The notes below the pieces were generated by a model. The model did no database searches. It was not told the origin of the DNA and saw nothing but the letters and a program-made list of their open reading frames with translations. Positions 15,463-23,712 of a stretch of DNA of 25,984 bases are shown here, one piece after another. The stretch is from a virus. How positions within the stretch are numbered: position 1 is the first letter of the stretch; every line of letters starts with the position of its first letter. The translations under genes and the position numbers were made by a program. The DNA lies in the IMG/VR virus record IMGVR_UViG_3300031974_000241, positions 1 through 25,984 of that record; one strand, written 5' to 3'.

Positions 15463-18212
15463 TGGATAAAGAACAAATAATTGCAGAGAAGGATAGGATT
15501 CTCAATGAATTTCTTGATGGTCTTATAGATAATACTGGACCATTGTCTAATGCACAAGAGTATAGAAAAAGAGCTATAGAATTATTTTTAAGTGAAAATA
15601 TACGCCATGTAGAGTTAGCAGAAGCATGGGATGAAATATTTTTAGAAGCTAGAGACGCACTAACTACTGATGTATTAGTGGATAAAATATACAACTTTAT
15701 AGAAGATGGTTACAACCTAAATGTAGAAGCTAATAAAGGTGTTCCTGAAGTAGATAAAATTGACCATATTGATATGAGATTAAGTTTAGAAAATAAAGCT
15801 CAATCAGGTGAACTTTATGAATTTTTACAAGACCTAGACAGAAAACAATTAGATGGTTATGTTCGTACAATTATACAAGATTTTAACCAAAAAGAAATGT
15901 ATATGGGTATTAGACATGTAATGCCTGAAAGTGTAGAAATGAGAATATTAATTAACCACATGGATGGTTATATAAAATTACTTGACAGTTATAAAATGCA
16001 ACCTTCTTATTACAACATAGACCAATATGCTGAAATGAAATCATATAGAGTAGCTAATAAAACAGGTACAGGTTGGAGAAGATATGAACCACCAACAAAT
16101 TTAGAAGAACTTAAAGCTATACATCAAAGATTTAAAGATGAATTTCCAAATAAAATTCGTGAATTTATAGCTGGAGAAAATAATATATTTTATGGAAGTG
16201 AAAGAGAAGGTAGATTATTAAATGATGAATATTATCAATGGACAGGTTTTGGAACTCCAACATCTGATATGCCTTCAATTCAAGCAAGTAATAATATAAA
16301 AGAAATAGCAGACAAAATATACAAAGCATCAGCAGCAGATAAATTTGATGAACTTGCTATGGAAAAAGGATATGATGATGGTACTGATTGGTTTAATGAA
16401 ATGGTAGAAAAAGATTTAGACCCAACAGAATATGACAAAGCATCAGCAGAATCTAAAAAGTTTGCACAATCAGAAACAATAGAAGAAATAAATTATTACT
16501 TCAATGAACCAGTATGGGATAATTTAAATGAAACTTATTATCTTCCTGCTAGTGAAGTAACATCAAGTACAGAATTTGGTAATGTGTTGTTTGAAGCAGT
16601 AAAAGGAAACACACCTACAAATGTAGTAGATTACCAAGATACTGGAGTAGGTGGCAGACCTTTTGAAATAGAAGGTGGTGTTCCTGTAGATGAAAGTGGT
16701 AATCCAATAAAAAGTATTGGTAATGCTGATGAAACAGTAACAATATATAGAGTAGTACCTGAAGGAGTAGATAGTGTAAATGCTAACGATTGGGTATTTA
16801 TAAATAAAGGTCAAGCAGAAGAAGCACTTAAAAATGCTAATGCAAATGTTGATGGTAATTTTAATTTAATTGAAATGGAAGTAAGTAGAGGAGATGTTTA
16901 TCCATCAACTAGGGGTAATTTAGAAATGGGTTATTTTCCTAAAGACACACCTCCTAATACTACACTAAGAGTTAGTGGAGAAACAGGCTTATCAACACAT
17001 AGCGATAGGATTAGAAAAGTAGCACAAGACTATCACAAAATAATGGGTTACTCTGACCCAGAGTTTAAACCAGCTATGGTATTTAATGATGAGATAGGTG
17101 CAATAGCAGCAGACATATTTGAACAATTACCTATGTTTGATGACAATGCTATACCTTATTACAAGAAGTTTATACAAGAAACTAATATGCAATACCAAAC
17201 ATTATTAGATGCAGGTATGAAGTTTGAAGTAGTAGATGGAGACCCATATACACCTAACAGAGCAGGTCATCAACAAATGATAGCTGATATGGAAAATGGG
17301 GTATTAAAAGTATTAGCTACAGAATCTGGATTTGGTGATGAAGCTACAAGTAAGTTAAATCCAATGTTAGCTGAGTCAATATACACAGATGTAAATGGAA
17401 GAGTAATGCTAGAGAATGATGTCTTTAGAGCTGTACATGACACATTTGGACATGGTATGAGAGGTAATACCTTTGGTCCAATAGGTGAGTACAACGCATG
17501 GTTAGCTCATAAAGAGATGTATTCTCCAGATGCTAGAAGAGTAATGACTACAGAAACATTAGGACAAAATACTTTTACAAACTATGGACCACACATGAGA
17601 GATGCTGAAGGAAAACTATTATCTAAAGCAGATGCAGGATATATTAAACCTGCTGATAGACCATTCGCATCACAGAAGGTAGCACTTATGCCTGAAGAGA
17701 TTATCAATGTTGCAGGTACTGTAGTAGAAGATGCAAGTGAATTAGTAGATACTAGCAGTTTAAACAAGGTAGTAGAACTAGCAAGTACACAACCAGAAGT
17801 AGCAGATGGAATTATGAAATCAGCTAAGAAAGTTGTAGGTAAAGCATTTAACACATTAGCAGGTGTATTAGACCCAGGTGATGTAGCTATAACTGCAGGT
17901 ATATCAAGATTGTTACCTAGACTAGGTTTAGCTGCAATATCTCCTGCTGCATTAGCAGCGTATGTAGGATATGAATTAAGTGTACTAGCAATAGATGCAG
18001 CACAATCACTTGATAAAGCTAGACAAAAGCAAGGAATAGAATTATTAGATTATGACAATACAAATCCTAATATAAATTGGAAACAATTAGGTCAAGATAC
18101 ATGGAATGAGTTTGGTGAAATCTCTGATACATGGTCGTTGTCATGGAAAATTAGTGAACCTATAATTGATTATGCGTTTGGCGAGTATGCTAAACTACAG
18201 GAGAATAGGTAA
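15462..18212 (+). CDS. Polyvalent virion protein: ART-like region plus HDTFGH domain
   Basis: This 916-residue protein has a helical N-terminal half. Residues about 424-510 resemble the ADP-ribosyltransferase module of phage polyvalent proteins: TIYRVVPEGV (Y429, R430), then NDWVFINKGQAEEAL, then an EMGYF segment with E488. Residues about 640-750 form a second domain with HDTFGH (H659, D660, H664), GEYNAWLAHKEMYS (H683), MTTETLGQN (E698) and ASQKVALMP. This pattern I recall from many large phage proteins, where it is conserved but unassigned; the His/Asp/Glu set suggests metal binding or catalysis. Residues about 817-847 are strongly hydrophobic and could insert in a membrane. Together with neighbouring lysozyme and giant protein, it is probably injected and modifies host targets. 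ART family assignment is by eye. The start is set by TAATG coupling. Confidence 0.72.
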   Translation: MDKEQIIAEKDRILNEFLDGLIDNTGPLSNAQEYRKRAIELFLSENIRHVELAEAWDEIFLEARDALTTDVLVDKIYNFIEDGYNLNVEANKGVPEVDKIDHIDMRLSLENKAQSGELYEFLQDLDRKQLDGYVRTIIQDFNQKEMYMGIRHVMPESVEMRILINHMDGYIKLLDSYKMQPSYYNIDQYAEMKSYRVANKTGTGWRRYEPPTNLEELKAIHQRFKDEFPNKIREFIAGENNIFYGSEREGRLLNDEYYQWTGFGTPTSDMPSIQASNNIKEIADKIYKASAADKFDELAMEKGYDDGTDWFNEMVEKDLDPTEYDKASAESKKFAQSETIEEINYYFNEPVWDNLNETYYLPASEVTSSTEFGNVLFEAVKGNTPTNVVDYQDTGVGGRPFEIEGGVPVDESGNPIKSIGNADETVTIYRVVPEGVDSVNANDWVFINKGQAEEALKNANANVDGNFNLIEMEVSRGDVYPSTRGNLEMGYFPKDTPPNTTLRVSGETGLSTHSDRIRKVAQDYHKIMGYSDPEFKPAMVFNDEIGAIAADIFEQLPMFDDNAIPYYKKFIQETNMQYQTLLDAGMKFEVVDGDPYTPNRAGHQQMIADMENGVLKVLATESGFGDEATSKLNPMLAESIYTDVNGRVMLENDVFRAVHDTFGHGMRGNTFGPIGEYNAWLAHKEMYSPDARRVMTTETLGQNTFTNYGPHMRDAEGKLLSKADAGYIKPADRPFASQKVALMPEEIINVAGTVVEDASELVDTSSLNKVVELASTQPEVADGIMKSAKKVVGKAFNTLAGVLDPGDVAITAGISRLLPRLGLAAISPAALAAYVGYELSVLAIDAAQSLDKARQKQGIELLDYDNTNPNINWKQLGQDTWNEFGEISDTWSLSWKISEPIIDYAFGEYAKLQENR

Positions 18213-18214
18213 AT

Positions 18215-20119
18215 ATGGCATTAACACCACAAGAACAAAGACAGTTGCTAATAGATTTAGTTAGTGGTCGTATTACAAAAGCAGAATATGACGAAGTAAA
18301 TTACAATCAAAGAGTTAGAGATTTAAGAACAGCATCAGGTCAAGCACCTAATCCATTAACAGAAACAGAGAAAAGATTATTTAGTAGAGCTACACAAACT
18401 ACAAGACCTACATTACCTACAGTAAATGACCAAGGTGTTATAGATGTATCTACTATTGATACAACTACTAGAAGTCCTGGAATAACAAATCAATTTGGTA
18501 CACCACCACAAGACTTGCCACCTAGTGGACCATCAGCAGTAGCTGCAGGTCCAACTACACCTAGTTATGTAGATGATAGACCATCACCAGATGAAGAAGA
18601 ACAAGAATATTATTCACAAGTTGTATCTGGTGATAATGGTCAAAATAATAATGGTCAAAATGATAATGGTCAAAATAATAATGGTTCTACTGAAACTGTT
18701 ACAGAACAACCAGATGAATATGGATTTACTCCTTCACAATATAAAGCAGGTATTCCTATTTATAGAAAAGATGCACCTGCAGGTGGAGAAAGAGTATTTA
18801 GTAATGCAGATTTAAAAACAGCACTAGGTAATGGTTACTCTTTAACTACTGTAGATATAACAGAAGGACCAGACGCTGGAACATCTGCTGAAGATGCAGG
18901 AGCAGACCAAGTAACAGATACAACAGCAGTAACAACAACTAATACTGGTTTTGCAGATAGTATGATTTGGGAGTATCAAGGTAAGAAACATGTAGTATTT
19001 CAAATTCCAGGAACAATGATGTTTATGAGATATGCAGCATCTGATACAGATTTAGATATGTTGTATAGTGCTAGACAAAGACCTGATGTAACACAAGCAT
19101 CAGATGAAATGTGGACTAGCTCAGTATTTTTTGGAAATGTGGATGAATTAGATGAAAAGGTTATTACTACTGGTGATAGTCCTTTTGTAGGATTCGTAGA
19201 CAATTTTGAAAAAGCAACACTAGGCAGACCATGGCTTAAAGATGATGATGAAATGTTTGCATTATGGGTAGAAGGATATGTAGAAGATAGAGATATTCTT
19301 GAAGAAGAGTGGGCTAATACAGAATGGTGGAATAACAGTACTGCAGAAGAAAGAAGTTGGTTAGTACTTTCTAAAGGTAGAGGTATTGGAGATGCTGACT
19401 TCCCTGCTGATGCTAAAACATTATTAGACCAAAATAGAATAGCTTACCTACAACAAATGAAATCTGCAGGTATTGCTAATGCAGATACTATTAGAGATGC
19501 TAATGGTAATACATTGGCTAATTGGTTTGCTGACCAAGTTACATTTGGTAACTTTGACTCAGTTAAAGCAGCAGAACAAATACAAGCACTATCAGATACA
19601 ACATCTGGTATAGCTGTAGATGAATCAATTACTAATTGGTTAGAGGGTAAAGGTGAAGTTGACCAAACTAGAACAGGTTATGCTTCTGCCAGGTCTCTTG
19701 CTAAGAAGTGGTTAGGTCCAGTGTATGGTGCGTTAGATGATGCAACACTTGCAGACTATGCAGGAATAATTAGAAATGCAGAGAACCCAGATGTAGGTGC
19801 AGATATACTACAAGAAAAATTAAAAGCACAAAGAAAAGTTTTATTTAGTTCTGATATTTATGATGAGAACTTAACTTATGATGATATTGCAGCTCCATGG
19901 CAAAACTATTCATTCCAATTCTTAGGAGAGAGAATAGATGAGACATCAGAGAACTGGTTAAATGTATTACTTGCTAATGACCAGAACACTGCAGTACAAG
20001 AATTAACTGCTTATGGTTTAAACAACAACATAGAAAAAGTTATAGATACAATGACAGATAATATTGCTAGTTCTGTAGGAGTATCTGAATCTGGAGTACA
20101 GAGAGGGTTTAGTACATAA
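18215..20119 (+). CDS. 634-residue virion-block protein, unknown, with Asn/Gln repeat linker
   Basis: ATG 18215 follows the polyvalent gene by two bases, with AGGAG (18199-18203) and TAGGT upstream. The N-terminal 130 residues are Pro/Thr-rich and look disordered, followed by an NGQNNNGQNDNGQNNNG linker encoded by a 15-base tandem repeat. The remainder is acidic and tryptophan-rich (WVEGYVEDRDILEEEWANTEWW and following NSTAEERSW) and helical. No enzyme motif, signal peptide or membrane helix is seen. I do not recognise a named family. The genes around it indicate an ejected or internal virion component; its start near the Lys-rich peptide and ART protein suggests co-assembly. Stop overlaps the next ATG (TAATG). 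Confidence 0.65.
   Translation: MALTPQEQRQLLIDLVSGRITKAEYDEVNYNQRVRDLRTASGQAPNPLTETEKRLFSRATQTTRPTLPTVNDQGVIDVSTIDTTTRSPGITNQFGTPPQDLPPSGPSAVAAGPTTPSYVDDRPSPDEEEQEYYSQVVSGDNGQNNNGQNDNGQNNNGSTETVTEQPDEYGFTPSQYKAGIPIYRKDAPAGGERVFSNADLKTALGNGYSLTTVDITEGPDAGTSAEDAGADQVTDTTAVTTTNTGFADSMIWEYQGKKHVVFQIPGTMMFMRYAASDTDLDMLYSARQRPDVTQASDEMWTSSVFFGNVDELDEKVITTGDSPFVGFVDNFEKATLGRPWLKDDDEMFALWVEGYVEDRDILEEEWANTEWWNNSTAEERSWLVLSKGRGIGDADFPADAKTLLDQNRIAYLQQMKSAGIANADTIRDANGNTLANWFADQVTFGNFDSVKAAEQIQALSDTTSGIAVDESITNWLEGKGEVDQTRTGYASARSLAKKWLGPVYGALDDATLADYAGIIRNAENPDVGADILQEKLKAQRKVLFSSDIYDENLTYDDIAAPWQNYSFQFLGERIDETSENWLNVLLANDQNTAVQELTAYGLNNNIEKVIDTMTDNIASSVGVSESGVQRGFST
18632..18685 (+). repeat. 15-base tandem repeat, 3.6 copies, within CDS
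   Basis: Units GATAATGGTCAAAAT and AATAATGGTCAAAAT alternate at 18632, 18647 and 18662, with a partial fourth unit ending at 18685. Only the first base varies (D or N codon). It encodes the flexible Asn/Gln/Gly linker. The multiple-of-three unit means copy-number change would lengthen or shorten the linker without breaking the frame. Confidence 0.85.
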
Positions 20120-20985
20120 TGGCTAATATTACAGTTGCAGGATTGCAGAATTTAAAAACAAGAGCAAAAGAAAAGTTTGGTACATTATTGCCAGATGAGT
20201 TATTAGATATCTATGTAGCTGCTTATGTTCAATCAGGTAATGATGAACAACAAGCTATTAGTGCTGTAAGAACTTCTAATGCTTATCAAAGCTACTATCC
20301 AGGAAACTTAAACCCAGATGGTGTAACTACTAAGTATTCAGAAGCAGAGTATTCACAAGTTATAGATGGATACAATAGAAAGTTTGAATCTATAGGTATT
20401 AATCCAGATGTCATACTTACTAATGACAGGAAGAAACAATTAATACAAAACATTGTATCGCCTGATGAATTAGGAACAAGAATCAATACAGTGTATAGCA
20501 ATATAATTACAGGGATACCACAGGTAAAAGAATACTATCAAAGAAATTTTGGAAGAACATTAACTGATGAAGAGATTATAGCTAGTGCTATTGACCCACA
20601 ACTAGGTCAGCAGATAATTGCAGGTACTATTGCAGCTAGAGATGTTGTATCACAAAATGTAGTAAGAGCACAGATTGGTGGTCAAGCATTGTTAGCTGGA
20701 ACAGAGATATCTATAGAAGCAGTTGAAGCATTGAGACAACAAGGGTTAGACCCACAAGCTGCAAGACAAGCATTTAATCAAGTTCAGAATATACAGCAAC
20801 AAGCATTCGCACAAGGTAGAGAAGTACCAGAGGTACAAGCTATTGTAGAAGGTTTGCAATTAGGTGATATAGAAGATTTACAACAAGTATCTAACATACT
20901 TAGACAGGCACAAGTACAGAGCACAGCACAAGCTGGAGCTAGAACTACACAAGCAGGAGCTGTTACAGGTCTTATAGAACAATAG
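20119..20985 (+). CDS. 288-residue virion-block protein, unknown family
   Basis: The product is helical, rich in Gln and Ala, and ends in a long Gln/Ala-rich tail. A segment about 50-75 (NAYQSYYPGNLNPDGVTTKYSE and following AEYSQVIDGY) and the later IGGQALLAGTEIS resemble, from memory, a recurrent type of structural protein in actinobacterial and marine phages, though I cannot name it. No catalytic motif or membrane segment is evident. It is the last gene before the P2 promoter and ends the ejection-protein block. The start overlaps the previous stop (TAATG); a purine-rich AGAGAGGG lies about 11 bases upstream. Its stop codon TAG is within the palindrome at 20984-20999. Confidence 0.65.
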   Translation: MANITVAGLQNLKTRAKEKFGTLLPDELLDIYVAAYVQSGNDEQQAISAVRTSNAYQSYYPGNLNPDGVTTKYSEAEYSQVIDGYNRKFESIGINPDVILTNDRKKQLIQNIVSPDELGTRINTVYSNIITGIPQVKEYYQRNFGRTLTDEEIIASAIDPQLGQQIIAGTIAARDVVSQNVVRAQIGGQALLAGTEISIEAVEALRQQGLDPQAARQAFNQVQNIQQQAFAQGREVPEVQAIVEGLQLGDIEDLQQVSNILRQAQVQSTAQAGARTTQAGAVTGLIEQ

Positions 20986-20999
20986 TTGTTTAAACAACT
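20984..20999. promoter_or_regulatory. 16-base palindrome AGTTGTTTAAACAACT at P2, candidate operator
   Basis: A perfect palindrome starts within the stop codon of the preceding gene and its last base is the first base of the P2 -35 element. It contains GTTTAAAC, which also occurs in the divergent intergenic region (792-799, 932-939) and eight other places. A protein bound here would contact or block RNA polymerase at P2. Alternatively it could act as a short hairpin in read-through RNA. Confidence 0.5.
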
Positions 21000-21025
21000 T
21001 GCATACCTGTAAACTATGATATAAT
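20999..21025 (+). promoter_or_regulatory. Promoter P2 of the capsid operon
   Basis: TTGCAT (20999-21004), 15 bases, then TATAAT (21020-21025), with TG at 21017-21018. Over the 31 bases from ACTTGCATA to TATAATAA, 25 match P1, including the first nine and the last thirteen. Initiation is expected near 21032, giving a leader of about 165 bases before the scaffold gene. It gives the capsid genes their own transcript in addition to read-through from the ejection block. Confidence 0.78.
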
Positions 21026-21195
21026 AATTACGACCCTATTCCTAGGTCTGGGGGTAAAACTTGACCAGGCAAAGATACGATTACTGTCTTGATGCCTACT
21101 AACAAGACATGGAAAATAAATAATAAGTAGTTAAGGCTCAGAGCATTACATAGATGGCTCTTGTAAAAATATTATTTATAGATAGGAGACAGCAA
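21026..21195 (+). promoter_or_regulatory. P2 leader with mutually exclusive hairpins
   Basis: Stem A pairs AGGCAAAGA (21067-21075) with TCTT-GA-TGCCT (21087-21097), nine pairs with a two-base bulge. Stem B pairs TGTCTTG (21085-21091) with CAAGACA (21103-21109). They share bases 21087-21091, so only one can form. A third hairpin pairs AGAGC (21140-21144) with GCTCT (21157-21161). None ends in a clear U tract. An RNA switch, stability element or processing site is possible. The ribosome binding site AGGAGA lies just before 21196. Confidence 0.4.
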
Positions 21196-21645
21196 ATGTC
21201 TGAAAATATTGAAAACGCTGAAGGTTCAGTAGAATCTGATAAGAATTGGAAAGCAATTCGTGAAGAGAACAAAGCTCTTAAAGAGGAATTGATTGCATAT
21301 CAATCCAAAGAAAGAGATAACTTGTTTCAACAAGTTGGATTAGATAGAACTAAAGGTGTTGGAAAAGCTGCAGACTTGATGTACGAAGGCGACCTTGAAG
21401 TAAATGCTTTAAAGGAATTTTTGTCAGAAGAGTTTGGAGAAGAAGTTGTTAGTGGACAACAAGACAGTATTCGTAACACAGTAAACGAAGGTCAAAACAG
21501 ACTGGATGCTCTACAGCAGACAGCACAAGCCATTAACGAAACTCCAAATGTCGCTGACCAAATAGCTAAAGCACAACAAAGTGGCAGAGTTAGAGACAGT
21601 ATTGCGTCTAAAATGATGGCTCTTAATGAGCTAAAAGACAAGTAA
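21196..21645 (+). CDS. Putative capsid scaffold protein
   Basis: ATG 21196 is preferred over the in-frame ATG 21154 because AGGAGA lies seven bases upstream and the intervening residues (MALVKILFIDRRQQ) are unlike the rest. The 149-residue product is acidic and highly charged, with heptad-like helix early (NWKAIREENKALKEELIAYQ) and a Gln/Asn-rich C-terminal half ending in a short basic helix. This composition, size and position immediately before the major capsid gene are typical of scaffold proteins, which line the inside of the procapsid and then leave or are cleaved. No protease motif is seen. The assignment is by context and composition. Confidence 0.65.
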   Translation: MSENIENAEGSVESDKNWKAIREENKALKEELIAYQSKERDNLFQQVGLDRTKGVGKAADLMYEGDLEVNALKEFLSEEFGEEVVSGQQDSIRNTVNEGQNRLDALQQTAQAINETPNVADQIAKAQQSGRVRDSIASKMMALNELKDK

Positions 21646-21646
21646 G

Positions 21647-21667
21647 TCTAGGAGAAAAGCTCCTAGA
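21647..21667 (+). promoter_or_regulatory. Hairpin between scaffold and capsid genes
   Basis: TCTAGGAG (21647-21654) pairs perfectly with CTCCTAGA (21660-21667) around AAAAG. It lies two bases after the scaffold stop and just before the strong capsid ribosome binding site (AGGAG at 21679-21683). There is no U tract. It may mark an RNA end, protect the capsid message from 5' decay, or prevent ribosome interference. Confidence 0.5.
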
Positions 21668-21690
21668 TAAGAATTTATAGGAGAATAAAA

Positions 21691-22701
21691 ATGGCAGCAA
21701 TAGCTTCCCCAGACCCAATCTCAGTAAGTGAGATTAACAATTTTACTGGTGAACTGTTTAAAGTTGGTGCAAGAAGAACACCTCTACTATCAATGGTTGG
21801 TGGTTTAACAGGTGGTAAACTTCTTAATTCTCCAGTATTCCAAACACAAAAAGTTGACACTCCAACAGTTAGTGGTTACACAACCCTAGCAGAAGGTGGA
21901 ACTCCAACATATTTTGGTAGAAGCAGAAGTTCTGCAATAGACTGTGTCCAAATCTGGAATCAAGGTGTAAAACTCACCTATTCAGCATTAGGCTCTACAG
22001 GATATTTGAACTCACAAGCTATGGAATCTGGAACAGCAGCTTTTGAAGGTTCTAACCCAATCAATGATGAAATGGCATTTCAATTAGAAGAGCTACTCAG
22101 CAAAATCGCAAGAGAAGTTGAGTATGAGTTCTTTAATGCTACATTCAATGATGGTACAGATGGTAACCCAAGAGAAATGCGTGGAATCGCAGAATGGGTA
22201 GCTTCTGGTAATGGTTCATCAGCTTATGCACACGATACAACAGGAGATGGACTAGGTTCAGCTCAATCATTAGACTACACAGCAATATCAGAAACATTAA
22301 AATTAATGTATGATGCTGGTGCTCCAATGCAAAACCCAGTCTTGTTCGCAAGACCAGGTTCAATCCTTGACTTAAACCAAGGTTTAGTATCACAAGGTAA
22401 CCAAAAAATGGCAGTATTACCAAGAGATAGAAATATCGCTGGTATTAACATTGATTCAATCATTACTCCATTTGGTAACATTGGATTAGTCGTTAATGAG
22501 TTTGTTCCTGCAGACCAAGCATTCGTGCTTGACCTTGCATTCCTTGATGTTTGTTTCTTGAACATCCCAGGAAAAGGTGCTGTATTCGTAGAAGATACAG
22601 ACAATGATGATGCAGCAGCAATCTCAAAGCGTGTATATATGGAAATTGGTCTTGATAAAGGACCTGCAGAATATCACGCAGTAATTAATGGCGTAAGCTA
22701 A
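21691..22701 (+). CDS. Major capsid protein (HK97-fold, probable)
   Basis: The 336-residue product has the usual size, the strongest ribosome binding site in the operon (TAGGAGA, seven bases before ATG) and the right position after scaffold. The N-terminal RRTPLLSMVGGLTGGK, the long helix region ELLSKIAREVEYEFFNATFNDG (about 130-150) and the C-terminal beta-rich domain resemble HK97-fold capsid proteins of the SU10-like type, by my recollection. It builds the icosahedral shell. Codon use differs from neighbours: about half of the 20 Ile codons are ATC, whereas ATA/ATT dominate elsewhere, consistent with very high expression. A hairpin lies just before it and another just after, which suggests message-level control. 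No separate decoration gene is seen. Confidence 0.85.
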   Translation: MAAIASPDPISVSEINNFTGELFKVGARRTPLLSMVGGLTGGKLLNSPVFQTQKVDTPTVSGYTTLAEGGTPTYFGRSRSSAIDCVQIWNQGVKLTYSALGSTGYLNSQAMESGTAAFEGSNPINDEMAFQLEELLSKIAREVEYEFFNATFNDGTDGNPREMRGIAEWVASGNGSSAYAHDTTGDGLGSAQSLDYTAISETLKLMYDAGAPMQNPVLFARPGSILDLNQGLVSQGNQKMAVLPRDRNIAGINIDSIITPFGNIGLVVNEFVPADQAFVLDLAFLDVCFLNIPGKGAVFVEDTDNDDAAAISKRVYMEIGLDKGPAEYHAVINGVS

Positions 22702-22721
22702 AATTAATTTATAGGACTTAT

Positions 22722-22753
22722 GGGCAGAACCACCACTCTGCCCTAAGTTCTGC
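22722..22753 (+). terminator. Alternative hairpins after the capsid gene, possible leaky terminator
   Basis: GGGCAGA (22722-22728) pairs with TCTGCCC (22737-22743); alternatively GCAGAAC (22724-22730) pairs with GTTCTGC (22747-22753). The 5' arms overlap, so these are exclusive. Only a short T-poor tail follows, so termination would be partial at best. The location suits attenuation of downstream neck/tail genes relative to capsid, or an RNA processing site. Confidence 0.45.
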
Positions 22754-22767
22754 TAGAATCTAATATC

Positions 22768-23712
22768 ATGAGTACAACCATAGGCAATCTAGTTGATAGA
22801 GTTTTCAGAGAATATTTAGAACCAAATGATGACATTCAGTCATTTACTAATTTAAGACTAGAAATATCAGACACAACATCCACAACAGTTTCTTACGAAT
22901 CAGATTACTTAACTACTGAAGAAGAAGATGCTATGGGTGCAGGTGCATTTATAGAAATCAATCAAGAACTAATGATGGTTGTATCATTGAATACAGCAGA
23001 TGAAACATTAACTGTTGTAAGAGGAGCAAGAGGTACTACTGCTGCTACACATGCACAAGGAGACCTCATAAAAATTAATCCTCCATTTATAAGACTTAAT
23101 GTTTTTAACGCAGTAAAGGACCAGATAGAAAACTTATATCCAACATTGTTCGCAGTAGAGACACAAACTATTACAAGTGCTAATGGTTATGTAGCTCTTA
23201 CTGGAGATGATGACAGTAGAATTGTAGCTCCACTAAAAGCTGTATCACAATATACAACACTTGCTAGTGGTAATGAAACATCAGTGCAATTTAGAGGTGT
23301 GTCAGTAGAGCTTATTGATGTACCTACATCTGTTACATCTACTGGTAAAGTTGTACAGTTTTTTGGAATACAAACTGGAGTAGATGTACATTGTACATTT
23401 AAGAAAAAGTTTGGTGAAGTATCTAGTGAGTCAACAACACTTGCTGATGTTGGTTTGGAAACAGAGTATGAGCCAATCATTATGGCAGGAGTAGCTGCAC
23501 AAATGATAGCTGGTAAAGATATACCTGCAGCAACAACTGAGTATATAACAGACTCAATACAAGCTAATGTATATCCAGTAGGTTCATCATCTAATATCAG
23601 AAACTCATTACTACAGTATCAACAAATACTTATACAACAAGCTAGGAAAGACCTAAGAGCTAGATACCCAGAACCTGTCAGTTTAAACAGCGTGGTATAT
23701 CCAAGTGCCTAG
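22768..23712 (+). CDS. Neck/head-tail adaptor-type protein, 314 residues
   Basis: ATG 22768 lies shortly after the alternative hairpins and has no obvious ribosome binding site. The product has a beta-rich early domain (EINQELMMVVSLNTADETLT and following VVRGARGTTAATHAQGDLIKINPP) and a later helical part with KDQIENLYPTL. Such VVRG-GT-A-H-GD segments recur in phage neck and tail proteins. Position right after the major capsid gene, as in podoviruses, suggests a connector that attaches the nozzle to the portal. Its stop overlaps the next GTG start by eight bases. Assignment is by context and partial motif resemblance; other head-tail adaptor types are possible. Confidence 0.6.
   Translation: MSTTIGNLVDRVFREYLEPNDDIQSFTNLRLEISDTTSTTVSYESDYLTTEEEDAMGAGAFIEINQELMMVVSLNTADETLTVVRGARGTTAATHAQGDLIKINPPFIRLNVFNAVKDQIENLYPTLFAVETQTITSANGYVALTGDDDSRIVAPLKAVSQYTTLASGNETSVQFRGVSVELIDVPTSVTSTGKVVQFFGIQTGVDVHCTFKKKFGEVSSESTTLADVGLETEYEPIIMAGVAAQMIAGKDIPAATTEYITDSIQANVYPVGSSSNIRNSLLQYQQILIQQARKDLRARYPEPVSLNSVVYPSA

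Noticed and set aside
21154-21195. Earlier in-frame ATG of the scaffold gene
   Set aside because: No ribosome binding site before 21154, whereas AGGAGA sits at proper distance before 21196; the extra residues would disturb the acidic N-terminus.
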